Assembly: GCF_000720325.1 (NCBI RefSeq)
Contig: NZ_JOJM01000004.1
Coordinates: 186,001 to 250,000, forward strand
Reading direction: 5' to 3'
Length of the DNA: 64,000 bases
Source of the DNA: Streptomyces sp. NRRL B-1347
Lineage (GTDB): Bacteria; Actinomycetota; Actinomycetes; Streptomycetales; Streptomycetaceae
The notes beneath the pieces are model-generated. The model ran no database searches and was not told the origin of the DNA. It saw only the letters and a list, made by a program, of their open reading frames with translations. The translations under genes and the position numbers were made by a program. Shown in pieces: positions 25,020-35,470 of this stretch (position 1 is the stretch's first letter; each line of letters begins with the position of its first letter).

Positions 25020-26111
25020 TCAAGCGGACCGGTGGAGCTCCGGCCGCCCGGCGTCCGCCACCGCGACGAACTCCGGCGGCCGCGTACGCACCGAACGCCG
25101 GTCGATGCGCGCGATGTCGTCGGCGGAGCCGAAGCGCCGGTCCATGCGCCGGGCGGCCTCCGCCCACGTCCGCATGGAGTCCACGGCGGACAGCGTCTGC
25201 ACGACGAAGGGGTCCTGGAGCCGGGCCAGCGCGCGGTCCCACAGCACCGCCGCCGGCTCCTCCAGGAGGTTGCCGACCGTCCCCTCGTACACGGGGAACG
25301 CCCGCACCAGGCCGTCCGGCTCCACCTGCATGACCTTGGTGTCGATGTCCTGGGCCACCCGCTGCGGCTTCATCGCCAGGTTGAAGTTGTCCGTGGTGAA
25401 GACGGCCACCGACGGCGGCGTCAGCTCGCGCAGGCGGGAGCGGAAGGCCGCACTCGTGAGGCGCGCGACCTGGTCGTCGCCGAGGAGCTCGTGCTCCTCG
25501 AACTCGGGGCGGCTGGCGAGGCCTTGCGGCACGGCGACGTTGAACCCCAGCGTGGTCAGGCGCGGGAAGCGGTGGGCGATGTCGCCCGCGATGTCCTCCA
25601 GCTGCCCGAAGTTGCTGCGGACCACCACGCAGTCGATGCCGAAGCGCAGCCGCCCCCGGCCGGCCGCGCGCCGCTCGCCCGCCACCTCGTCGAGCAGGGT
25701 GAGGGCCGCGAGCACCCGCTCGAAGGAGCCCTCGCGCCCCCGGATGCGGTCGTGCACCTCGGGCGTCGCCCCGTCCAGGCTCACGACCACCTCGTCGAAG
25801 TGGTCCGCGAGCCGCTCGGCCAGGGTCCGGTTCATCACCCACCCGCTGGTGTTGATCGACAGCTTCGCCCCGCCGGCACGCAGCCGCTGGGCGACCTCGA
25901 ACACGCCCCGCACGACGAGCGGTTCGCCTCCGGAGAGGGCCACGACCCGGGGACCGAGCGCGCTCAGCGCGTCGGCGACCCGCAGCATGGCCTCGGGGCC
26001 GAGCTGTCGCGAGGGCCGTCTGCCCGATTCCGAATAGCAGTGCGAGCAACGCAAGGGGCAGGCGTACGTAGTGTCCCAGACGACGACTTCCGGACCGGAA
26101 CAACGACTCAT
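25020..26111 (-). CDS. Radical SAM enzyme of the lanthipeptide-like cluster
   Basis: 363 residues from ATG 26111. The [4Fe-4S] motif CPLRCSHC (Cys18, Cys22, Cys25) is followed by VALSGGEPLV (SAM-binding GGEP), INTSGW and VVVSLDGATPEVHDRIRG, as in PqqE/MoaA-like maturases. The C-terminal half has no Cys cluster, so SPASM or twitch auxiliary clusters are absent. No PqqD-like leader-binding domain is seen. It is the first gene of the minus-strand cluster, so it may add a carbon-centred modification to the precursors, for example at Trp18, Tyr24 or His25. That assignment is inference. A GTG 9 nt upstream is an alternative start. Confidence 0.88.
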   Translation of the reverse strand: MSRCSGPEVVVWDTTYACPLRCSHCYSESGRRPSRQLGPEAMLRVADALSALGPRVVALSGGEPLVVRGVFEVAQRLRAGGAKLSINTSGWVMNRTLAERLADHFDEVVVSLDGATPEVHDRIRGREGSFERVLAALTLLDEVAGERRAAGRGRLRFGIDCVVVRSNFGQLEDIAGDIAHRFPRLTTLGFNVAVPQGLASRPEFEEHELLGDDQVARLTSAAFRSRLRELTPPSVAVFTTDNFNLAMKPQRVAQDIDTKVMQVEPDGLVRAFPVYEGTVGNLLEEPAAVLWDRALARLQDPFVVQTLSAVDSMRTWAEAARRMDRRFGSADDIARIDRRSVRTRPPEFVAVADAGRPELHRSA

Positions 26112-26199
26112 GACAGCCACCCGTTCTCTCGTCCCTGCGCGGCGTCGGACCCTCTGAATCCGCCCTCGCGATTCCCTTCGAGTGTTCTCACGGACGGCA

Positions 26200-26225
26200 T
26201 TGGGGGGCACCAGGGCACCCCCCAA
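26200..26225. promoter_or_regulatory. 8-bp inverted repeat in the cluster's divergent promoter region
   Basis: TTGGGGGG (26200-26207) and CCCCCCAA (26218-26225) are perfect inverted copies separated by 10 nt. They lie in the 188-bp gap between the radical SAM gene and the divergent sensor kinase. The place suits an operator for the adjacent NarL-type response regulator, controlling both directions. Confidence 0.5.
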
Positions 26226-26299
26226 AATCCTTGGAGGTTTTCCGCCAGGCGCGGTCGGTGGATTTCTTCTCTGGACGACCGTCACGACCGGCCCCGATA

Positions 26300-28363
26300 A
26301 TGTCGCCCGTGGCAGGCAGAAGCGGGGGGATGCACCTCGTCGCCGCGTGCGGCGGAGCGTGCTTGCTCTGGGCAACGCTCATCGGGACAACGCAGTTGGA
26401 GAACCGCTACGTTCTTCCCTGGATCCTGGGTTCCGTACTCCCGTGCTATTTCGCCGGTCTCTTCACCTGGTGGCACGCCCCGGCAAGCCCCGTGGCCCGG
26501 CGCCTGTTGCTGCTCGGCACCTGGCTATGCGTCTCCGTCGCCGTCCGCCACACGACCTCGATGCTGAGCCGCGAACTCGGATGGTACCTGCGCCCCGAGG
26601 CCGTCGGCGTGCTGCTGCCCCTTGAGCGCGGTCTCCAGACCGCCAGCCAGCTGTGCCACCTGGTGGTGAGCATCCTCGTCGTCCGCCTGCTGGCCCTGCT
26701 CCCCGACGGTGGCTACCGCTTCCGCTACGAACGCCGCGTCCTGGACGCCCTGTGGGGCCTGCTCGCGCTGCCGGTCCTGCTGCCCCTCACCGGCCTGTCG
26801 GACCACACCGTCTACTACATCGTCTTCTACCACCCCGAGGCCTTCCTGCCCGGCGTCGGCGCCGCCCTGCTCGTGCTGCGCTGTCTGCGCGCCCGGGCCG
26901 CCGGGCTGCGCGACGTGGCCGCGCTGCTGCCCTTCGCCGCCGTGGCCGCCGTCGTCTTCCTGGCCCGCGGCTCCTCCCGGCTCTTCCGCGCCTGGCAGGC
27001 CGAGCAGGGCGCCCTCTACCTCATCGGCTCCCTCCTCGGCGCCCTGCCGTACGTGTCGATCTCCGTGACCCTGCTCTACGCCGCCTTCCGCCACCGGCTG
27101 TTCGGAGTCGACATCGCGCTGCGCCGCTCCGCCGTGTACGGCTCCCTGTGGCTCATCATCAACAGCTGGTACGTCGGCATGGCCCTGACCCTCGGGCTCA
27201 CCGCGGGCCTGGTCTTCCCACTCGGCCTGTCCCTGCTGGTCGCGGTCGTCGTCACCGCCCTCTTCCAGCCGCTGCGCGCCCAGCTCAACGCCCTGGTGGA
27301 GCGCCGCGTGTTCGGCAAGAGGCTGAGCAGGTTCGAGCTCCTCGTCCAGTTCGGCACCACCCTGGAGCACGCCTACGACCTCGACCGGCTCGCCCCGCAG
27401 CTCGCCACGGGGCTGCGCGAAGGCCTCGACCTGCGCTGGGTCCGGGTCCGGCTCGGGGGAGTGGGGCTGCCCCTCTCGACTGCGGAGGCGGGCGAACCGC
27501 CGCCCGGCGAGCGGTCCCTCGTCAGATTCCCGCTCCTGTACGGGGACGACGTCCTCGGCCTGATCGAGTACGGCCCCAAGGCCGAGGGCCGCTGCGCCCC
27601 CGAGGACCACGACATCGGCCAGACCCTCGCCCGGTCCGCGGCCCTGGCCGTGCACAACGTACGCCTGGCCGCCGAACTGTCCGCGCACGCCCGCGAGACC
27701 CAGCGCCAGGCCACCGAACTGGCCGCGTCCCGCGCCCGCATCGTGCACGCCCAGGACACCGAGCGCCGCCGCATCGAGCGCCGTCTGCACGACGGCATCC
27801 AGCAGGAACTCGTGGTGCTCGTCGCCAAACTGGCCCTCGCCCGCAACCGTCTGCACCGCGGCGGCGACATCGACGCCGCCCTCACCGAGATGCAGGACGA
27901 CGCCTACCGCGTCATCGACGACCTGCGGGAGCTCGCCCACGGCATCCACCCGCCCGTCCTCACCGACCAGGGCCTGGTCGCCGCCGTCACCTCCTGCGCC
28001 CGCCGCATGCCCGTCCCGGTCACCGTCCACAGCGAGGAGGCGCTGACCGGCGTGCGCTTCGCCCTCGACATCGAGGAGTCCGCCTTCTACCTGGTCTCCG
28101 AAGCGCTGACCAACGTCCTCAAGCACGCGGCCGCCGGACACGTCACCGTCCGCATCACGCGCGGGGGCGGCCGCCTCCAGGTCGAGGTGGCCGACGACGG
28201 CACCGGCTTCCCCACCGCCACCACCCGCGGCTCCGGCCTCACGGGCATGCGCGACCGCACCGAGGCCGTGGGCGGCGAGCTCACCGTCACCAGCCGCGTC
28301 GGCACCGGCACCGTCATCCGCGCCCGCCTCCCGGAACGCGTACGGGAGGAGGCCCGTGCCTGA
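26300..28363 (+). CDS. ComP-like membrane sensor histidine kinase
   Basis: About 687 residues from ATG 26300 (26330 is an alternative). The N-terminal half has about eight membrane helices (ACGGACLLWATLIG through SVTLLYAAFRHRLFG). A GAF-like linker (about 370-470) is followed by a HisKA_3 dimerisation domain with phospho-His in ERRRIERRLHDGIQQE. A HATPase domain ends the protein (SEALTNVLKHA N-box, GTGF, GSGLTGMRDR). This layout resembles ComP/DesK-type kinases that sense peptides or membrane state. It is divergent from the lanthipeptide cluster and overlaps its response regulator by 8 bp, so the pair may sense the peptide or control its production. Confidence 0.9.
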   Translation: MSPVAGRSGGMHLVAACGGACLLWATLIGTTQLENRYVLPWILGSVLPCYFAGLFTWWHAPASPVARRLLLLGTWLCVSVAVRHTTSMLSRELGWYLRPEAVGVLLPLERGLQTASQLCHLVVSILVVRLLALLPDGGYRFRYERRVLDALWGLLALPVLLPLTGLSDHTVYYIVFYHPEAFLPGVGAALLVLRCLRARAAGLRDVAALLPFAAVAAVVFLARGSSRLFRAWQAEQGALYLIGSLLGALPYVSISVTLLYAAFRHRLFGVDIALRRSAVYGSLWLIINSWYVGMALTLGLTAGLVFPLGLSLLVAVVVTALFQPLRAQLNALVERRVFGKRLSRFELLVQFGTTLEHAYDLDRLAPQLATGLREGLDLRWVRVRLGGVGLPLSTAEAGEPPPGERSLVRFPLLYGDDVLGLIEYGPKAEGRCAPEDHDIGQTLARSAALAVHNVRLAAELSAHARETQRQATELAASRARIVHAQDTERRRIERRLHDGIQQELVVLVAKLALARNRLHRGGDIDAALTEMQDDAYRVIDDLRELAHGIHPPVLTDQGLVAAVTSCARRMPVPVTVHSEEALTGVRFALDIEESAFYLVSEALTNVLKHAAAGHVTVRITRGGGRLQVEVADDGTGFPTATTRGSGLTGMRDRTEAVGGELTVTSRVGTGTVIRARLPERVREEARA

Positions 28364-29054
28364 GCCGCCGGGCACCGCACCGCTGCGCGTCGTCATCGCC
28401 GAGGACCACTACCTGGTGCGCGAGGGCACCCGGCGGCTCCTGGAGGACACCGGCGAGGTGGACGTCCTCGCCGCCGTCGGCACCGCCACCGAGCTCCTCG
28501 ACGCGGTCGGACGGCTGCTGCCGGACGTCGTCATCGCCGACATCCGGATGCCGCCCGGCCACCACACCGAGGGCATCACCGCCGCGCACGCCATCCGCGC
28601 CGCCCACCCCGGCATCGGCGTCGTCGTCCTGTCCCAGCACGCCAACGAGAACTACGCCTTCGACCTCTTCCGGCGCGGCACCGACGGCCTCGCCTACCTC
28701 CTCAAGGAACGCATCGGCGAGGTCGACGAACTCCTGCGCGCCCTGCGGGAGGTGACCGCCGGGCGTTCCGTCGTCGACCCCCGCATCGTGGAAGTCCTCA
28801 TAGGGAGCCACGCACGGGCCGCCGACGCGCCCCTGTCACACCTCACCCGCAGGGAGCTGGACGTCCTCAGACAGATGGCCGAGGGCAAGACCAACCGGGC
28901 GATCGCCGACTCCCTGATGCTCTCGGAGTCGACCATCGAGAAGCACGTCAACTCCACCTTCGCCAAGCTCGGCCTCGCCGAAATACCGCAACTCCACCGC
29001 CGGGTCAGCGCCGTCCTCGCCTATCTGCGCCACACCCCGGCGGGCCCCGGCTGA
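28356..29054 (+). CDS. NarL/LuxR family response regulator
   Basis: The protein has 232 residues, starting at a GTG inside the end of the kinase gene. Receiver domain: VVIAEDHYLVREG supplies the acidic pair, DVVIADIRMPP the phospho-Asp, VVLSQH the switch Thr/Ser position, and YLLKER the lysine. The C-terminal LuxR HTH (LTRRELDVLRQMAEGKTNRAIADSLMLSESTIEKHVNSTFAKLGL) is complete. Partner of the ComP-like kinase. Predicted targets are the divergent radical SAM/LanKC operon and its own operon, through the repeats in the two intergenic regions. Confidence 0.93.
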   Translation: MPEPPGTAPLRVVIAEDHYLVREGTRRLLEDTGEVDVLAAVGTATELLDAVGRLLPDVVIADIRMPPGHHTEGITAAHAIRAAHPGIGVVVLSQHANENYAFDLFRRGTDGLAYLLKERIGEVDELLRALREVTAGRSVVDPRIVEVLIGSHARAADAPLSHLTRRELDVLRQMAEGKTNRAIADSLMLSESTIEKHVNSTFAKLGLAEIPQLHRRVSAVLAYLRHTPAGPG

Positions 29055-29268
29055 CCGGTCAGTCCGTTCCCGGCAGGGCTTGCCGGAAGTGTACGAATGC
29101 GTTCCCTTCGGTCGAGATGGCGCGCGCCAGTGCGCCGGGCGCGGCGGAGCCCCCGGCGTCGGCCCCGACGAGCATGGGTCCGCCCCGGCCGGGTACGCGG
29201 CGGTCCTGCGTTGCGCCCCGGCGGGGGACGCGCCAAGGTCGAGGAAGGCGTACTAGGAGGCCACAGAC

Positions 29269-30660
29269 ATGCCCATCGCAACGGTGAACCCGGCGACCGG
29301 CTGGACCGAGCTGACCTTCGAGCCGCTCGGCGCCGAGGAGATCGAGGAGCGGCTCAGGCGCGCCGCGGCGGCCTTCGACCGCTACCGCACCACCGGCTTC
29401 GCCGACCGCGCGGACCTGCTGCGCCGCGCCGCCGACCTCCTCGACGAGGACACGCCCGACATCGCGCTCACCATGACCTCCGAGATGGGCAAGCCGGTGA
29501 AGGCGGCCCGCGCGGAGGCCGCCAAGTGCGCCAAGACCATGCGCTGGTACGCCGAGCACGCCGAGGCCCTGCTCGCCGACGAGCGGCCCGACGACGGCGA
29601 CGTACGCGACTCCGGTGCGTCCCGGGCCTACGTCCGCTACCGCCCCCTGGGGGCGGTGCTCGCCGTGATGCCGTGGAACTTCCCGCTGTGGCAGGTGGTG
29701 CGGTTCGCCGCGCCCGCCCTGATGGCGGGCAACGTGGGGCTGCTCAAGCACGCGTCGAACGTGCCGCAGACCGCCCTGTACCTGGAGGACCTCTTCCTCC
29801 GCGCGGGCTTCGACGAAGGCTGCTTCCAGACGCTGCTCGTCGGCTCCGGCGCCATCGAGGGGATCCTGCGCGACCCCCGGGTGGCGGCCGCCACGCTCAC
29901 CGGCAGCGAGGGCGCGGGCCGCTCGGTCGCCGCGATCGCCGGGGACGAGATCAAGAAGACGGTCCTCGAACTGGGCGGCAGCGACCCCTTCGTCGTGATG
30001 CCGTCGGCCGACGTGGACGCCGCCGCCCGCACCGCCGTCACCGCGCGGACGCAGAACGCGGGCCAGTCCTGCATCGCCGCCAAACGGTTCGTCGTGCACG
30101 CCGACGTGTACGACGCCTTCCTGGAGCGGTTCGCCGCGGGCATGCGGGAGCTGACCGTCGGCGATCCGACGGACGACGCCACCGACGTCGGCCCGCTCGC
30201 CAGCGAGCAGGGCCGCGCCGACCTGGAGGAACTCGTCGACGACGCCGTACGCCGGGGCGCCACCGCCGTCTGCGGCGGCGGGCGGCCCAAGGACCTGGAA
30301 CGGGGCTTCTACTACGAGCCGACCGTCCTGACCGGCATCACCCCCGAGATGCGCATCCACCAGGAGGAGACCTTCGGCCCGGTCGCCACGGTCTATCGCG
30401 TGGCCGACCTGGAGGAGGCCGTCTCCGTGGCCAACGACACCTCGTTCGGCCTCAGCTCCAACGCCTGGACCACCGACCCGGCCGAGCAGGAGCGCTTCGT
30501 ACGCGATCTGCGGGCGGGTGGCGTCTACTTCAACGGGATGACCGCCTCGCACCCGGCCTTCCCCTTCGGCGGCGTCAAACGCTCCGGGTACGGCCGCGAG
30601 CTGTCGGGCCACGGCATCAAGGAGTTCTGCAACGCCACCACCGTGTGGCACGGGGCGTGA
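29269..30660 (+). CDS. NAD(P)+-dependent aldehyde dehydrogenase, succinate-semialdehyde type
   Basis: 463 residues, normal length for the GabD/SSADH branch. It has the oxyanion-hole region VMPWNFPLWQV, catalytic Glu in LELGGSDPFVVM, catalytic Cys in NAGQSCIAAKRF, and late EETFGPVATVYRV and GGVKRSGYGREL. AGGAGG precedes the ATG at good spacing. The predicted reaction is succinate semialdehyde to succinate in GABA breakdown, or a related short aldehyde. No GABA transaminase is adjacent. It may be co-transcribed with the PHP gene 28 bp downstream. Confidence 0.9.
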   Translation: MPIATVNPATGWTELTFEPLGAEEIEERLRRAAAAFDRYRTTGFADRADLLRRAADLLDEDTPDIALTMTSEMGKPVKAARAEAAKCAKTMRWYAEHAEALLADERPDDGDVRDSGASRAYVRYRPLGAVLAVMPWNFPLWQVVRFAAPALMAGNVGLLKHASNVPQTALYLEDLFLRAGFDEGCFQTLLVGSGAIEGILRDPRVAAATLTGSEGAGRSVAAIAGDEIKKTVLELGGSDPFVVMPSADVDAAARTAVTARTQNAGQSCIAAKRFVVHADVYDAFLERFAAGMRELTVGDPTDDATDVGPLASEQGRADLEELVDDAVRRGATAVCGGGRPKDLERGFYYEPTVLTGITPEMRIHQEETFGPVATVYRVADLEEAVSVANDTSFGLSSNAWTTDPAEQERFVRDLRAGGVYFNGMTASHPAFPFGGVKRSGYGRELSGHGIKEFCNATTVWHGA

Positions 30661-30688
30661 GCGTCCGGGGGACCGGCAGGTGGCACCG

Positions 30689-31714
30689 ATGGAGCCCGTC
30701 GAGGCACTGAACCGCATCGCCTTCCTGCTCGAACGCGGCCAGGCGCCCACCTACCGGGTACGCGCCTTCCGCACCGCCGCGGCCACCGTCGCCGCCCTGT
30801 CGGAGCAGGAGCTGGCCGAGCGGGTCCGCACGGGCACCCTGGAAGCCCTCAAGGGCATCGGACCCAAGACGGGCGCGGTCGTGCGCGAGGCGCTCGACGG
30901 CGAGGTGCCCGGCTACCTCGCCCGCCTGGAGCAGGAGGCGGACGAGCCGTTGGTCTCAGGCGGCGCCGAGCTGCGGTCCCTGCTGCGCGGCGACTGCCAT
31001 CTGCACTCCGACTGGTCCGACGGCGGCAGCCCCATCGAGGAGATGGGCCGGGCCGCCGCCGCGCTCGGCCACGAGTGGGCCGTCCTCACCGACCACTCGC
31101 CCCGGCTGACCATCGCGCGCGGTCTGTCGCCCGACCGGCTGCGCGAACAACTGCGGGTGGTGGCCGGGCTCAACGAGAAGTGGGCCCCGTTCCGCCTGCT
31201 CACCGGAATCGAGTGCGACATCCTGGAGGACGGCGGCCTCGACCAGGAGCCCGAACTCCTCGCCGAGCTCGACGTCGTGGTCGTCTCCGTGCACTCCAAG
31301 CTGCGCATGGACGCGGCGGCGATGACCCGCCGCATGGTGAAGGCCGTACGCAATCCGCACGCGGACGTCCTCGGCCACTGCACCGGCCGTCTCGTCACCG
31401 GGCGCGGCCGCCCCGAATCCACCTTCGACGCCGACGCGGTCTTCGCCGCCTGCGCCGAGTCCGGCACCGCCGTGGAGATCAACAGCAGGCCCGAGCGCAA
31501 GGACCCGCCCAGACGCCTGCTGCGCCGCGCGGTCGACGCCGGGGTCCTGTTCGCCATCGACACCGACGCCCACGCGCCCGGTCAGCTCGACTGGCAGGGC
31601 ATCGGCTGCGCCCGCGCCGAGGAGTGCGGGGTACCGGCCGAACGCACCGTCACCACCTGGAACGCCGAGGACCTGCTCGCATGGACGAGCAGGTCCGGGC
31701 AGGGGCCGGCGTGA
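30689..31714 (+). CDS. PHP-domain phosphoesterase with N-terminal PolX-like HhH region
   Basis: About 341 residues. Residues 1-85 resemble the 8-kDa/HhH region of DNA polymerase X (LNRIAFLLERGQAPTYRVRAFRTAA, then ALKGIGPKTGAVVREAL). The PHP domain follows with the metal ligands CHLHSDWSDG, TDHSPRL, GIECDIL, VVSVHSK, LGHCTGR and DTDAHAP. The polymerase palm and fingers are absent, so this is the two ends of a bacterial PolX without the catalytic centre. A role as a nuclease or 3'-phosphoesterase in DNA repair is plausible. GTG 30680 is an alternative start. Confidence 0.88.
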   Translation: MEPVEALNRIAFLLERGQAPTYRVRAFRTAAATVAALSEQELAERVRTGTLEALKGIGPKTGAVVREALDGEVPGYLARLEQEADEPLVSGGAELRSLLRGDCHLHSDWSDGGSPIEEMGRAAAALGHEWAVLTDHSPRLTIARGLSPDRLREQLRVVAGLNEKWAPFRLLTGIECDILEDGGLDQEPELLAELDVVVVSVHSKLRMDAAAMTRRMVKAVRNPHADVLGHCTGRLVTGRGRPESTFDADAVFAACAESGTAVEINSRPERKDPPRRLLRRAVDAGVLFAIDTDAHAPGQLDWQGIGCARAEECGVPAERTVTTWNAEDLLAWTSRSGQGPA

Positions 31715-31741
31715 GCCGGTGTCTTCTCGGGTCGGGCGCGG

Positions 31742-32128
31742 TCAGTTCGTGATGGTCACACAGGGCAGACCGACGCTCGCACCGCCGCGGAAGCCCTCCG
31801 CGCACAGCCGCGTGCCCGCGGGGAAGTGCCGCTGGGGGTAGGCCTGGTCCCGGTAGGTGCGGAACTTGGCGACGTCCTCCACCTTCGTGTGCGCGCTCCA
31901 GCCGTTGGTGGTCCACACGCGCGCGCTGATGCGGTTCGGCTGGTTGGTGTTGGTCACCGACACCTCGACGCGGCCCAGGTAGGTCCCGGTGTCGTACGTC
32001 TCGATGCAGACCGAGTGGTTGCACCACTTGCCGTCGGCGACCGCCGAGGGCCCGGTGGCGACGACGCAGCCGAGCGCGGCCGCCGCCGCACCGATCCCCG
32101 CGGCGATCTTCCTGGTGATGTCGAGCAT
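31742..32128 (-). CDS. Small secreted protein, unknown
   Basis: 128 residues. Signal peptide at about 1-31 (ITRKIAAGIGAAAAALGCVVATGPSAVA). The mature part of about 97 residues has four cysteines (KWCNHSVCIETYD near its start; RLCAEGF and LPCVTITN near the end), which fits two disulfides. The middle RVEVSVTNTNQPNRISARVWTTNGW suggests a beta-sandwich. I do not recognise the family. It is divergent from the cupin gene and convergent with the PHP gene. Confidence 0.75.
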   Translation of the reverse strand: MLDITRKIAAGIGAAAAALGCVVATGPSAVADGKWCNHSVCIETYDTGTYLGRVEVSVTNTNQPNRISARVWTTNGWSAHTKVEDVAKFRTYRDQAYPQRHFPAGTRLCAEGFRGGASVGLPCVTITN

Positions 32129-32235
32129 GGTGAGCCGCCCTCACATGAATCGCAGCGCCCGTGACCAGCTGCCACGGACTCCCGGGCGGACCAACGCGGG
32201 GCAAGATCGTTGGTTACGGGGAAGAATGTCTGACC

Positions 32236-32559
32236 ATGAGCGATGACGAGATCACGCTGTTCGAGGACCTGCGGGAGCTGGCGCCGGTCGAGGAGGGAAA
32301 GCTCGGTCACCACACCCTGCTCAACGCGGGCGGTGCGCGGGTGGTCGTGCTGGCCTTCGAGGCCGGGCACGTGCTCAAGGAGCACCGCGCGCCGTGCCCC
32401 GTGCTGCTCCAGGCGATCGACGGGCAGCTGCGCGTGACCGCGGGCGATCGGAGCGCCGACCTGCGTCCGGGCGGGCTCCTGTACCTGCCGGCCTCGGAGC
32501 CGCACGCCGTCGAGGCACTCGCCCCCTCGCGGCTCTCGCTGACCCTGATCGGAGTCTGA
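32236..32559 (+). CDS. Small cupin-domain protein
   Basis: 107 residues from ATG 32236. A single cupin fold: GHHTLLNAGGARVVVLAFEAGHVLKEHRAP (motif 1), then VLLQAIDGQLRVTAGDRSADLRPGGLLYLPASEPHAVEAL (motif 2, with metal-type His). Small cupins bind metal or small ligands and may be isomerases or sensors. The neighbouring CstR-like gene is convergent, so it is not part of the sulfur operon. Confidence 0.88.
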   Translation: MSDDEITLFEDLRELAPVEEGKLGHHTLLNAGGARVVVLAFEAGHVLKEHRAPCPVLLQAIDGQLRVTAGDRSADLRPGGLLYLPASEPHAVEALAPSRLSLTLIGV

Positions 32560-32561
32560 GA

Positions 32562-32587
32562 CACCCGGCCCCCGGCGGTGCCGGGTG
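32562..32587. terminator. Hairpin directly after the cupin gene
   Basis: CACCCGGC (32562-32569) pairs with GCCGGGTG (32580-32587) around a 10-nt loop, starting 2 nt after the cupin stop. It is convergent with the CstR-like gene. A 24-bp direct repeat (32581-32604 and 32614-32637, one mismatch) follows it and overlaps the end of that gene. Confidence 0.5.
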
Positions 32588-32630
32588 CCCGCGAGCATCA
32601 GGCCCTGGCGGGGCCGGGTGCCCGCGAGCG

Positions 32631-35256
<2,626 letters not shown>

Positions 35257-35283
35257 GTTTCCTCCTGGCACGATCACTCTCAC

Positions 35284-35322
35284 CATACCCCCAGGGGTAT
35301 GAAAAAATACGGGTGGGGGTAT
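35284..35322. promoter_or_regulatory. CsoR/CstR-type operator pair
   Basis: CATACCCCCAGGGGTATG (35284-35301) is an 18-bp palindrome with only the two central bases unpaired, and it matches the known TACCCCN-GGGGTA shape of CsoR/CstR operators. A second, weaker copy ATACGGGTGGGGGTAT lies at 35307-35322. The first copy is 27 bp upstream of the reductase start, where binding would block transcription. The A/T-rich spacer between them (GAAAAAATAC) stands out in this GC-rich DNA. Confidence 0.85.
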
Positions 35323-35470
35323 CTGTACTGGTGTTCTGCAACGAAACGGAGGTCCAGGTTCATTCCCGGACGACGGCACGGAGGCCACGGCCACCCGCGG
35401 TCCGAGGCCCGCCGGGCCGACTGTGATCAAGGCCCTAGGCCCGCGCGGCCCCGTCTGCGAGCATGCGCCG

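Noticed and set aside
22144..26037. A 1297-codon open frame on the plus strand across the lanthipeptide region
   Set aside because: It is antisense to LanKC and radical SAM genes, has the composition of a shadow frame (Arg/Gly/Val rich without motifs), and the minus-strand genes have domains and ribosome binding sites.
29051..29062. Perfect 12-bp palindrome CTGACCGGTCAG
   Set aside because: It includes the stop codon of the response regulator and has no loop, so it is unlikely to be a terminator. A binding site here is possible but unsupported.
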